Shown in pieces: positions 17,105 through 26,520 of a stretch of DNA of 64,000 nucleotides. Under the pieces are notes generated by a model. The model did no database searches. It was not told the origin of the DNA and saw nothing but the letters and a program-made list of their open reading frames with translations. The stretch comes from Lactonifactor sp. BIOML-A5 (GTDB taxonomy: Bacteria > Bacillota > Clostridia > Lachnospirales > Lachnospiraceae): NCBI RefSeq assembly GCF_009677585.1, contig NZ_WKYV01000010.1, forward strand, positions 53,599-117,598, read 5' to 3'. Position numbers and translations under genes: made by a program. Each line of letters begins with the position of its first letter. Positions within the stretch are counted from its first letter, which is position 1.

Positions 17105-17545
17105 GTGGAACCTAATAGCAGGGAGTTTTACAAACAGTGTGCTTTTCAGAAGTTTTGTAATACGGTATTGCACAATGAAGCTTGCGACACCCATAGAGAA
17201 CTTCGCAGACACAAGGCAAAGGAAGTGACCTTTTCCGACATGACCTTAGACGAAGCGCGGCAGCTTCATACGTTTGATGAATATTTCAAACGTGAAGCCG
17301 CCGAAACCGTCTTTGAGAAAGCCGGGAAGAAAATCACGCCAAAGCTGCTTCTTGAAGCAATCCGTACTTTGCCGGAAGAAAAGCGCAAAGCCATATTGCT
17401 GTATTACTTCGAGGGAATGAACGATACCGAGATTGCGGAGCTGTTCAACACGTCGAGAAGCACGATACAGTACAGGCGGACAAGCTCTTTTGAGAAATTA
17501 AGAAAATATCTGGAGGAAAATGCTGATGAATGGGACGAATGGTAA
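17105..17545 (+). CDS. Sigma-70-like RNA polymerase sigma factor
   Basis: A 146-residue sigma-like protein with a clear region-4 helix-turn-helix near the end (LPEEKRKAILLYYFEGMNDT then EIAELFNTSRSTIQYRR). Region 2 is poorly marked, as in Tn916 ORF7-type factors of conjugative transposons. The start is taken as GTG 17,105 because GGAGG at 17,093-17,097 is seven bases upstream and an alternative frame there soon closes. It overlaps the HTH gene at 17,526. It probably drives excision/transfer genes such as the recombinase. Confidence 0.85.
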   Translation: MEPNSREFYKQCAFQKFCNTVLHNEACDTHRELRRHKAKEVTFSDMTLDEARQLHTFDEYFKREAAETVFEKAGKKITPKLLLEAIRTLPEEKRKAILLYYFEGMNDTEIAELFNTSRSTIQYRRTSSFEKLRKYLEENADEWDEW

Positions 17546-17786
17546 CGAACCCGGCTACCCGGAAAATGCCCTTGTTCCTTATCCTGTCATTGTGGCAGCG
17601 ACAAAGGGCGACCCGGACGCCATGAAGATTGTCTTGCAGCATTTCAGCGGCTACATAGCCCGCCTCTCCATGCGGAAGCTGTACGACGAGCGCGGGAACG
17701 TCTATTTTGGCGTAGACCACGACATTCGGGAACGGCTGCAAGCAAAACTGATGATGGCTGTCCTCACCTTTAAGGCAGAGGAATAA
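17526..17786 (+). CDS. HTH-domain (Tn916 ORF8-like) regulatory protein
   Basis: An 86-residue protein with the pattern PYPVIVAATKGDPDAMKIVL followed by YGDVDHDIRERL-like sequence (here FGVDHDIRERLQAKLM), typical of the short helix-turn-helix proteins paired with a sigma factor in conjugative transposons. GGAGG lies nine bases before ATG 17,526. It overlaps the sigma gene by 20 bases, so the two act as a unit. A paralogue is at 12,418-12,669. Confidence 0.82.
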   Translation: MNGTNGNEPGYPENALVPYPVIVAATKGDPDAMKIVLQHFSGYIARLSMRKLYDERGNVYFGVDHDIRERLQAKLMMAVLTFKAEE

Positions 17787-17858
17787 ACCGCAGCGGCGGC
17801 GGGACGCTTTCTCTCTCCCCCTTTTCCGTTCCGCTGCTGACGCGGCAGCAAAGCCATT

Positions 17859-18185
17859 CTGAACCTTGACAAAGAAAGCGGCGCAAGATAACGGCGGCGC
17901 AGCATAGGGCAAATCGGATACGTTCCTTTTGCGCCGAGCCATACGGCGGGTGCGCCATGACGCTATCCGGGTGAGGTTATCCCCGCCCGGACAGCCGAGC
18001 GACCAACACCGCGCCGGAAAGCAAGTGTAGCGGCTTGCGGGCGACGACACGCAGAATATACAATGATACTTCCTTACAGCCACAGTCCGAGCGTTAAGAG
18101 CGTCGCAGGCAATGGGTAGGGCGGCATGAGAACCATGCCGGGGTGAAATTCCCATGAGGTTATGCTAATAACCGTCCGATTAAAG
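17859..18185 (+). ncRNA. Candidate structured RNA shared with ICE2, copy 1
   Basis: A gene-free 320-base block with many closely packed hairpins: CCGGG...CCCGG (17,970-17,993 region), GCAAG...CTTGC, GGCAT-GAGAACC-ATGCC, GGGG-TGAAAT-TCCC and GGTTAT-GCTA-ATAACC. It shares CTGAACCTTGA (start), AATGATACTTCC (18,062-18,073) and GTCGCAG-NN-AATG in the same order with the minus-strand block at 46,252-46,500 of ICE2. Order and hairpin content conserved between two diverged elements argue for a functional RNA. Function unknown. Confidence 0.55.
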
Positions 18186-18263
18186 CCTTTGTTTTATTGA
18201 ATAGTGGACTTGCTGCTATTCATAGACTATATTATATGTTTGCGAAAGAAAGGGGGATTTTCT

Positions 18264-18431
18264 TTGACGCAAAACCAAACGCCCGTTACCACAACGGAGC
18301 ATAAAATAGGAAAAGTTACTTACCTTGTATGTTCGTCCGCAAGTGAACGCGCAACGGACACACTGGATAAAAAGATAAAAAAACTCATTCGCAAAGACAT
18401 GGAACTGAACCCCGCAAACGCCCGGAAATAG
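18264..18431 (+). CDS. TnpW family transposon-encoded protein
   Basis: A 55-residue protein (TTG start at 18,264 after GGGGGA) whose sequence KIGKVTYLVCSSASERATD and KIKKLIRKDME fits the TnpW family (PF14202), a small protein preceding the large serine recombinase in Tn4451-like elements. Its role is not established; an excision or regulatory accessory is possible. The in-frame region back to 18,204 lacks a ribosome site. Confidence 0.75.
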   Translation: MTQNQTPVTTTEHKIGKVTYLVCSSASERATDTLDKKIKKLIRKDMELNPANARK

Positions 18432-18486
18432 GGCGTTTCTTCACATTTTATACATGACACAGGCAGCGGTATGTGGTATAATATAG

Positions 18487-20208
<1,722 letters not shown>

Positions 20209-20221
20209 CATACATCAAAAA

Positions 20222-20275
20222 GAGGTAAGATAACACCCTCTGCAAAAAAGGTATCGTTATCTTACCTCAACAAAC
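20222..20275. other. Right end of ICE1 / element junction with 13-bp inverted repeat
   Basis: GAGGTAAGATAAC at 20,222-20,234 and its complement GTTATCTTACCTC at 20,256-20,268 flank 21 bases. The outer arm abuts the interrupted recombinase ORF on the minus strand, whose family motif GFTGTKF ends here. The exact crossover point probably lies between about 20,266 and 20,275. Confidence 0.7.
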
Positions 20276-20529
20276 TTGGTTCCAGTAAAACCATTATCCA
20301 CATAGGTTTCTATAAGAGATAATTCCTCATGTGAATTGATATACGATTCTACTAATGAAATCTGTGTCTGGATAGTATCATCAGAATCGTGTCCGCTATT
20401 CTCTACTGATAATCTTATATATGCTGCCGTAGGCAATGCGTTTGCTCGTGCAGACAACTCGTTAATTGAGATAACCTGCTCTACCGTCTCCTTCTCCGGC
20501 ACAATCTGTTTTCTACTTTTTCGAGCCAT
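20257..20529 (-). pseudogene. Serine recombinase, N-terminal fragment interrupted by ICE1
   Basis: First 85 or so residues of a large serine recombinase: catalytic Ser41 in YIRLSVEN, then TYVDNGFTGTKF, after which the reading frame runs into the ICE1 end and stops (VEVR). The rest of the gene should lie beyond the left end of ICE1, outside the window. It overlaps the start of its neighbour's end (20,513), so it was the third gene of a recombinase operon. This is the insertion target of ICE1. Confidence 0.9.
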
Positions 20530-21538
20530 CTGTCTCCCTCCATTCTTTTGGAAAATACAATAGCCATTCCGAGTGTAATAACTCCACTCTCTTAATAGTC
20601 ACAACATCCATAACAACTTTGCCCAGATATTTTCGAATAGTACTTCGCTCCATTAATCGTAATTTCAGTGGATCTACTTCCAGATACAGTTTCAATCTAG
20701 GATTTTCTAAAGAATATGCCTTTCGGAGAGTCTTCATTTTTTCTCGATCACTAGAAATTATTTTCTCAATTGCTTCTACCTCAGCCTTTAATTCTAATTG
20801 ACGACTATTATCTTCATCCTGGTTGATATATATCTGAAGACGCTCCTTTTCTAATTCTGCAAGCTTATAAGCAAGATCTCTGATTTCTTTTTCGTAAACT
20901 GACAGGCGAGAAGTCATTTCCTTCCCTCCATCTTCCTCAAGCTTTGCCTTTATTTTTAAAGCCTGTTCCCTTGCACTAAGAATTGTCTGGCAAACAGCCT
21001 GATCCATTTCTGCCACCGGTGCTGTCTCTGGGTTGATCAGCATCTGATAATCCTCTGTCATTTGATAACCATATTTCAAATCGTTCCAGCAAAGAAGACC
21101 TTGCTTGTGTCGATCTATAATTCTCCTCCGAATAGTTTCCTGATGATATTGGCTTACCTTCTCCTCAAAGAATGCTTCAACCTCATCATAAGTTTTCGAA
21201 ATGCTGCAGAAATTGTCTTCTATCACAGCAAAATGAATTCCTGCCGGATAAAATGTCTGCAGAAGCATTTCTCTTGCAAACCATAAATTTTTACCAGTTC
21301 TATATAACGAATCAACGATGACCAGATCATACTTTCTGGCCAGACCATCGTTTAACATTTCTGTAAATGCATCATCTGCATTTATGTCCTGCTTGCGGTC
21401 AGAATATCTTGTCTGCAATTTATACCCTTTGCTTTTTACAAATTCTTTTATTCTCTGATTTTGCTGATTGATAATGTCAGGAGAATTCTCTTCGCCAAAC
21501 AGACAAGAAGTAAATCTTGTATAACAAACTACACGCAT
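20513..21538 (-). CDS. Serine-recombinase-like protein with degenerate active site
   Basis: A 341-residue member of the serine recombinase superfamily: a resolvase-like N-terminus (MRVVCYTRFTS, DLVIVDSLYRTGKN), then directly a long coiled coil, without the zinc ribbon. The position of the catalytic serine is occupied by threonine (Y-T-R-F-T10) with Ser11 next to it, and the usual KDLSRxGRN is DSLYRTGKN. It could be a catalytically weak accessory subunit working with its operon neighbours. It overlaps both flanking genes by 10-17 bases. Confidence 0.75.
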   Translation of the reverse strand: MRVVCYTRFTSCLFGEENSPDIINQQNQRIKEFVKSKGYKLQTRYSDRKQDINADDAFTEMLNDGLARKYDLVIVDSLYRTGKNLWFAREMLLQTFYPAGIHFAVIEDNFCSISKTYDEVEAFFEEKVSQYHQETIRRRIIDRHKQGLLCWNDLKYGYQMTEDYQMLINPETAPVAEMDQAVCQTILSAREQALKIKAKLEEDGGKEMTSRLSVYEKEIRDLAYKLAELEKERLQIYINQDEDNSRQLELKAEVEAIEKIISSDREKMKTLRKAYSLENPRLKLYLEVDPLKLRLMERSTIRKYLGKVVMDVVTIKRVELLHSEWLLYFPKEWRETDGSKK

Positions 21539-23163
21539 CCCTTCATCTCCTCACTTGCAAATTCTTCTGAAGCTGCTTCTGCCATACGGATCACATCCTG
21601 CATTTCATCTTCAAAATGCATTTTTATCACTATATTTTCTTTGTCATATACAATGATTTGTTCTATCAGAGCAACTACAATTGGCCGCTCCAATTTTTCG
21701 ATATTCTGATATTGCTTCAGATTTTCTACCCATGGTTTCAGTCGTTGCTTGTCTGATATCGCAGTTGCTTTTTCTATCTGTAAATGCTTATATCTGGCCT
21801 CCGCTGCATTGATTTTGTCTGTAAATGTTCGTTTCATAAAGACAAATTCATCTTTATCAATGATACCTTCCAACATGTCTTCATAAGCTTTTGTCTTAAA
21901 CCCACGGTAACGATCAATCTCTTTTTGTAATTCTTCCATCTGTTGAACGATCACCTTCACTCTTGATTGTTCTTGTGGAATCTGATCTATAGTCTCTATA
22001 ATGCTTTGAGCTTTTAAAAAAAGTGAAATCTGCTTTTGAACAGTTTCTGTAACTATCTCCTCCAACTGCTTTGCACTAAACAAATGTGAGGAACAGCCCT
22101 TGCCGCTCTTATAAGTACTACAATGAAAATAACTATATTTCTTCCTGCCCTTGGATACTCTTCTCCGGACCATGTTCTGCCAACAGTCACCACAAACAAC
22201 TAAGCCGGAAAAAAGATAAACTGCGTCTTCATCGGGAGAAGTTCTCGTATCAAAAAGGAGTAATCTCTGAACCTCTTCAAAAATCTCTTTCGAGACAATA
22301 GGTTCGTGAGTATTTTCGACTCGTATCCAGTCCTCCTTTGGAACGGCTCTTGTCTGTTTAATCTTGTAACTGATTTTTCTATTTGTACCCTGAACCATTG
22401 TTCCGATATATATTTCATTTGCCAGAATTCGGTTTACAGATGTTGGAGACCAACCAACACCAGATCCAATGCGGAATCCGGAATCGTAATTCAATCCATT
22501 ACTTCTCTTATATTCTGCCGGCGGTAATACACCCATAGCATTCAATGCATCCTCAGTAGATTGATAGATAGGATCAGGATAATTCATATCAGTATAATTA
22601 TGTATATTATAATTTGCGTCTGAATTTCGGATGTCTAGGGATCTGATATTCGGATTTCCAGAAATCTGATTTTCAGATGTCAAGAAATCTGGTTTTCGGA
22701 TTTCTGAAAAACATTCATCTCTAGAAGTCTGATTTTCAGATTTCTGAGCCATATCCATAGATTTCCCCTGCCCAATAGACGCTTTTTTCTGTGGCAATAC
22801 AAAATTTTTCACATATATAATATCCGGTTTGCCCTGTCCTCTTCTTACCCTTTCTACCAATCCGATTCCTTTCTTAGAATCTAATGCTCCTAAAATCTTA
22901 CCTGCTTTTTCATGACCAATACCAAGATCCTCTGCTATTTCGTCGATGGTGTAAATAATATAGGCTCTATTCTTATCATCGAACCATCCATTTTTCTGAG
23001 ACAAAGACATTCTATCCAGAAGAAGTCCATATAATAGCTTTGCATCATTTGATACTTTCTTAAAACGTTCATCCTTCACAAGCATCTTTGGAATACGATA
23101 AAAGGCGAACTGCTGAGACTCCATCCCATAAAAATAGTCAAACTCTATGGCAGTTGTGTTCAT
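21529..23163 (-). CDS. RepA_N replication initiator fused in frame to a serine recombinase C-terminal half
   Basis: Residues 1 to about 200 are a RepA_N-type initiator (FYRIPKMLVKDERF, AKLLYGLLLDRMSLS) including its repeat-rich segment. From about residue 204 (DALNAMGVLPPAEYKRS) the sequence is a serine recombinase lacking the catalytic domain: recombinase domain, zinc ribbon (CGDCWQNMVRRR) and coiled coil. The switch is near 22,555 and preserves the frame. The protein cannot recombine by itself but may still bind its origin. Either a deletion joined two ICE genes or the assembly is chimeric at this point. Confidence 0.85.
   Translation of the reverse strand: MNTTAIEFDYFYGMESQQFAFYRIPKMLVKDERFKKVSNDAKLLYGLLLDRMSLSQKNGWFDDKNRAYIIYTIDEIAEDLGIGHEKAGKILGALDSKKGIGLVERVRRGQGKPDIIYVKNFVLPQKKASIGQGKSMDMAQKSENQTSRDECFSEIRKPDFLTSENQISGNPNIRSLDIRNSDANYNIHNYTDMNYPDPIYQSTEDALNAMGVLPPAEYKRSNGLNYDSGFRIGSGVGWSPTSVNRILANEIYIGTMVQGTNRKISYKIKQTRAVPKEDWIRVENTHEPIVSKEIFEEVQRLLLFDTRTSPDEDAVYLFSGLVVCGDCWQNMVRRRVSKGRKKYSYFHCSTYKSGKGCSSHLFSAKQLEEIVTETVQKQISLFLKAQSIIETIDQIPQEQSRVKVIVQQMEELQKEIDRYRGFKTKAYEDMLEGIIDKDEFVFMKRTFTDKINAAEARYKHLQIEKATAISDKQRLKPWVENLKQYQNIEKLERPIVVALIEQIIVYDKENIVIKMHFEDEMQDVIRMAEAASEEFASEEMKGCV
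22618..22747 (-). repeat. Iteron-like repeats within repA (candidate replication origin)
   Basis: Five imperfect units of about 22 bases with the core ATCTGAAAATCAGA or close variants (minus strand), four directly adjacent and one 17 bases away. They encode the polar part SENQTS...RNSD of RepA. In RepA_N replicons the origin often lies inside the rep gene, so these are candidate initiator binding sites. Confidence 0.6.
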
Positions 23164-23178
23164 CAGTTCACCCTCTTT

Positions 23179-24210
23179 CTACTCGTATTTTTCTTTCCAT
23201 TTCTCTAACAAATTAAGAATAGTGTCTTCCATTTGAGCAGCATCCATATCCTCCGGAAAATACTTTGCCAATTTTTCTACTCCAATTGTTAATGGTTTTC
23301 TTTTCACTATTGGAGAAAGCAATAAATTCCTTACCTCTTCCTCCGTCAATTCATTAGTCTGAGATAAGATTTTCAATCTCTTACTTGCTGTCGATGTAAT
23401 CCTAGCCTTGGAAGAATCTAAAACTCGATACACCCATGTCTGCTCATCAGAATTCAAAAATGAAATATCCACTCCCTGGCCAAAAGGAATTCTTTTCTTA
23501 TCTACCATTTCTAATAACTCATCTGATAGCCGTGCAAGCCATATATATCTCTGAATGGTCTTTCCGCTTTCGTTAGCTGTCGCTCCAATTTTATCTAATG
23601 TATTTCCACCTGCCTGTATTCCTTGATGCTTCAAAGCTTCATATTTCATCTGATATGCTCTGGCCTTTTCACTTAGAAGAATATTTTCTCTTTGCAGATT
23701 TGAATCCACCATTGTCCAGATTGCTTCGTCATCATCATAGCTTCTGATATATACCGGCAGAGTTTTCTTACCAGCAAGTTCCGATGCTCTTTTTCTCCTA
23801 TGTCCCGAAACTAATTCAAAACCACCTTCTGCTCTTTTTCGGACAATTGCAGGGACCATTACACCATGAAGACGTATACTCTGTGCAAGCTCTAACATGC
23901 TTTCATCATCCACTATTTTAAATGGATGGTTCTTAAACTCATACAATTCCACAAGTGGAACATCTACAACGTCAGAACAGCCAGCCTCAGCTGTACCAAA
24001 CAGATCATCATAGGAATTTAACTTTGCAAGGGTAATATCCATTCGATCCGGCTCCTGAAAACCAAGACTTACTGAAGCACTTCCCTGGCTATCAGCATCT
24101 ATAAGTAAGACCTTCTTACCCAGACGTGCCAATCCAATTGCAATATTTACACTCAAGGTACTTTTTCCAGTGCCTCCCTTTTGGTTTGAGATTACATAGA
24201 CCTTGCACAT
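23179..24210 (-). CDS. ParA N-terminal piece fused in frame to ParB
   Basis: Residues 1-63 are the front of a ParA ATPase (deviant Walker A KGGTGKST, then [17 protein letters not shown]). From about residue 64 (LNSYDDLF) the sequence is a ParB-type centromere-binding protein: [17 protein letters not shown], the arginine motif [10 protein letters not shown], and [20 protein letters not shown] with a helix-turn-helix. Most of the ParA ATPase fold is missing, so the nucleotide site cannot work normally. The join near 24,020 keeps the frame. Just upstream is a DUF6870 gene; downstream is the RepA fusion. Confidence 0.88.
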   Translation of the reverse strand: MCKVYVISNQKGGTGKSTLSVNIAIGLARLGKKVLLIDADSQGSASVSLGFQEPDRMDITLAKLNSYDDLFGTAEAGCSDVVDVPLVELYEFKNHPFKIVDDESMLELAQSIRLHGVMVPAIVRKRAEGGFELVSGHRRKRASELAGKKTLPVYIRSYDDDEAIWTMVDSNLQRENILLSEKARAYQMKYEALKHQGIQAGGNTLDKIGATANESGKTIQRYIWLARLSDELLEMVDKKRIPFGQGVDISFLNSDEQTWVYRVLDSSKARITSTASKRLKILSQTNELTEEEVRNLLLSPIVKRKPLTIGVEKLAKYFPEDMDAAQMEDTILNLLEKWKEKYE

Positions 24211-24211
24211 A

Positions 24212-24466
24212 TCATGAAGCCTCCTTCCCTACGGTAAGAAGATCCGCAAGCGTATTACCTCCTGCGAATTGTATATAGCTACTCAGGCAATCATCTAATC
24301 TCTTTTTACCAGTGAAACTGATTTTTACTACTACTCCATTACAAAGATAACAATATGGATTTTTAATCTGTTCTATATAATCTTTTATTCTCTCCTCAAC
24401 CGGAAGATTAGTTTTTATCGTTACGTCTTTCAAATCGACCAATTCATTTCTGTCAATCCCATTCAT
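24212..24466 (-). CDS. DUF6870-like small protein
   Basis: An 84-residue protein ([20 protein letters not shown]...) with the pattern [20 protein letters not shown], recognised as a small conserved gene next to parA in Clostridia ICEs (DUF6870-like). It ends with [12 protein letters not shown] one base before the ParA start. GGAGA stands before ATG 24,466. Function unknown. It is transcribed from the operator-controlled promoter at 24,506-24,537. Confidence 0.6.
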   Translation of the reverse strand: MNGIDRNELVDLKDVTIKTNLPVEERIKDYIEQIKNPYCYLCNGVVVKISFTGKKRLDDCLSSYIQFAGGNTLADLLTVGKEAS

Positions 24467-24493
24467 AGTATCTCTCCTTTTCATTTCTATGAT

Positions 24494-24537
24494 ATACATT
24501 TGTATCTCTATTGTAATTTATACATTTGTATTTGTCA
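24494..24537 (-). promoter_or_regulatory. Promoter with two operator copies, divergent from the XRE gene
   Basis: On the minus strand TTGACA (24,537-24,532), a 17-base spacer and TACAAT form a promoter for the rep/par operon. The near-palindrome ATACATTTGTAT occurs at 24,520-24,531 inside the spacer and again at 24,494-24,505 downstream of the -10. Two evenly placed sites suggest repression by the adjacent XRE protein. Confidence 0.75.
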
Positions 24538-24624
24538 AAGTTTATTTTCCCCAATATTTTTATATCTTTTTCTGATTGTTTATGCTATACTACTCATACA
24601 AGGCATGAAAGAAGGAAAAATCTT

Positions 24625-25206
24625 ATGACTATAAATGAAAAAATCAAAAAATTAAGAAATGATTTTAATCTGACTCAGGATCAGTTATCTGCATTATCTG
24701 AAATCAGTATTCCTGCTATCAGAAAATATGAAGCTGGCGATAGAAATCCAAAAGCTGATCAGCTCATAAAGATTGCAGCTGCATTAGGCATAAGCAGTAA
24801 CGAATTGATTACTCCTGACTTGCAGAAAACTCAGGACTTTATCTCTTTATTGGATTTCATTCGTGAACAGTTAAATATGGATGTGCAATATGATCTGGAC
24901 GACTCTGGAAATCCTATCCCATCTTCAGCAAGATTAACTTTTAAGAACTCTTTTTTAAATGAAGTATTATGCTCTTATGCTTATGCATTACATAATCTTT
25001 CCAGTAACTCCGAAGAAGCAGTTGCTGCATTAAATAAACTAAGATTGGATAAGACAGAAATCTGCAAAAATGAAACAGACGAGAGTATGCAGCCTGCTTT
25101 ATCTGAATTTGCACGTGATTTTAATTCCATCATTATCGAAACCAATCCTAAAAAACAGGATCTCATTCTTCGACTTGCTAAAGAAATACAAGCTACAGAT
25201 ATCTAA
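24625..25206 (+). CDS. XRE-family repressor-like regulator
   Basis: A 193-residue protein with an N-terminal helix-turn-helix (INEKIKKLRNDFNLTQDQLS... AIRKYEAGDRNPKADQ) and a helical C-terminal region. It is divergent from the DUF6870/par/rep operon, with paired ATACATTTGTAT sites between them, so it is probably the repressor of ICE2's maintenance genes. ATG 24,625 follows GAAGGA; the open frame upstream to 24,526 covers the promoter and is not coding. Confidence 0.85.
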   Translation: MTINEKIKKLRNDFNLTQDQLSALSEISIPAIRKYEAGDRNPKADQLIKIAAALGISSNELITPDLQKTQDFISLLDFIREQLNMDVQYDLDDSGNPIPSSARLTFKNSFLNEVLCSYAYALHNLSSNSEEAVAALNKLRLDKTEICKNETDESMQPALSEFARDFNSIIIETNPKKQDLILRLAKEIQATDI

Positions 25207-25214
25207 TAACAGCT

Positions 25215-25250
25215 ATAGCCCGATAGGTTTTAATCCTACCGGGCTATCTT
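25215..25250. terminator. Bidirectional terminator between XRE and YodL genes
   Basis: Stem ATAGCCCG-ATAGG / CCTA-CCGGGCTAT with a seven-base loop, flanked by CTTT on the plus side. Confidence 0.85.
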
Positions 25251-25261
25251 TATGAACATAA

Positions 25262-26293
25262 TTATCGTTTGCCACCAAGAGCTAATTCCTGGTCCATATT
25301 CTGGAAAGGCTCCGGTTTGCCATATTTCTTTGCCACTTCATTCTGTTTCTGCCTGAGTCTTAATATAATTGAAACTCTCTGATATGGTGGGATAAACCCT
25401 TTCTTTACCGGTGGTCTCGTTTCAGTTTTAACCTTCTCTGACTTTTGGACAACTTGTCCAGAAGTACCTTTATGTTCCGGCTCCTGCGTCTGACTTACTG
25501 CGACGCTATTATTGTGGTTGCCATCGATCATATCATAATTTTGTTCTCCTGCACTTTCAGAAGCCCTTTCATACATACCATTCTCTGAATATTTCTGATA
25601 TAACAAGAACTTTTCTCCGTTAGGCATCTGAGACATCTTTGCAAGGATTTCCGCTTTTCTCTGCTCCTGTAGATTCATTTCACTTTTCTTTGCTTCATCT
25701 GTCGGAGCTATTACTTCAACATCAGATTCCAAACGAGGATGTGCCCCTGACATATAAGTGCGAATCACAGCTAATGCATCTTTATCAAATCCATTTTTAT
25801 TGTTGTCCATAACCATTCGGCCATAGGCATCCAGGATCAGAAAAGAAGCAGCATTTCTAAATTCTGTACTCTCCATTAGATAAAAATGTTTCCCATCAAT
25901 TAAAAGCTGATCACAAGCATCCCACTCACCTGCTTTGCCTTTCACTCTGTAATTTCTGGTATCCAGATCAATCATTGCTCCACCAGAGGAATGTCTGATA
26001 AAACCAGGGATCACTCTAAGGGAATCTGCTTCTACATAATATGCAGTTACAATACCGGCATGATTTACAGCAATTACGTCTCCAATACCAAGCTTATATT
26101 TCCCTGTATTTTCAAGAGCTGCTCTGATTTTACGCGCACTATCTTGCTCACTGCAAATGTCAAAATATACCTGCTTATAATTCTCTATACGCACATCATA
26201 GCGATCTGCCTGACCTCCATACATCCTGAAACGATTATATGCCTGAGAATTATAATCTTTTCGCCTATAGATCATATAATGATGGATATTCAT
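25262..26293 (-). CDS. YodL-domain ICE protein
   Basis: A 343-residue protein; residues 1-100 match the YodL domain (IGDVIAVNHAGIVTAYYVEA), also found inside ICE1's anti-restriction fusion. The rest is polar; near residues 270-280 is SGQVVQK, encoded by a palindromic DNA repeat, and the end has an SII-RLRQKQNEVAKK tail resembling the common ICE tail. It overlaps the TTRAP gene by four bases. Function unknown; in ICE1 the same domain is joined to ArdA/ArdC, suggesting a shared anti-restriction or establishment role. Confidence 0.75.
   Translation of the reverse strand: MNIHHYMIYRRKDYNSQAYNRFRMYGGQADRYDVRIENYKQVYFDICSEQDSARKIRAALENTGKYKLGIGDVIAVNHAGIVTAYYVEADSLRVIPGFIRHSSGGAMIDLDTRNYRVKGKAGEWDACDQLLIDGKHFYLMESTEFRNAASFLILDAYGRMVMDNNKNGFDKDALAVIRTYMSGAHPRLESDVEVIAPTDEAKKSEMNLQEQRKAEILAKMSQMPNGEKFLLYQKYSENGMYERASESAGEQNYDMIDGNHNNSVAVSQTQEPEHKGTSGQVVQKSEKVKTETRPPVKKGFIPPYQRVSIILRLRQKQNEVAKKYGKPEPFQNMDQELALGGKR
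25446..25460. repeat. Palindrome TGGACAACTTGTCCA, copy 1 of 3
   Basis: Perfect 15-bp palindrome within the YodL gene. About 22 bases including CTTCT and AAAAG flanks are shared with the copies at 26,664-26,678 and 27,276-27,290. Confidence 0.85.
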
Positions 26294-26520
26294 GACTCAC
26301 CTTCTTCCTGCTTATATGGAGCTAAATCAATAGCTTTGAATTCCTCATCTGTTATGCTCTTCATCTTACGTATTGTACTTTTCACAATTTCTGTAAGCTC
26401 CTGATCTTCTTTAATAAATTGCAGGCATTCCCTCATGCCCTGCATGGTCTTTGTTCGTGTTTTATCTTCAAACATGGCCATGGTTAAATACTCATCCTGT
26501 TCAAATTGAATCTTAGCCAA
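26290..26520 (-). CDS. TTRAP family protein
   Basis: A 76-residue helical protein (MAKIQFEQDEYLTMAMFE) homologous to the TTRAP gene of ICE1 (11,672-11,878), with the shared ending pattern ITDEEFKAIDL/LTEAEFAELPI. It overlaps the ArdC gene before it by eight bases and the YodL gene after it by four. Assistance in conjugative transfer is inferred from the family name and context only. Confidence 0.8.
   Translation of the reverse strand: MAKIQFEQDEYLTMAMFEDKTRTKTMQGMRECLQFIKEDQELTEIVKSTIRKMKSITDEEFKAIDLAPYKQEEGES

Noticed and set aside
18135..18160. FMN riboswitch
   Set aside because: The GGGGTGAAATTCCC hairpin resembles one FMN riboswitch helix, but the other conserved junction segments are missing and no riboflavin gene follows.
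17859..18185. Group II intron remnant
   Set aside because: Starts resembling GTGCG were seen, but no domain V hairpin, no maturase gene and no intron end could be found.
22618..22747. CRISPR array
   Set aside because: Repeats are adjacent with almost no spacers, are imperfect, and lie in frame inside repA; no cas genes.
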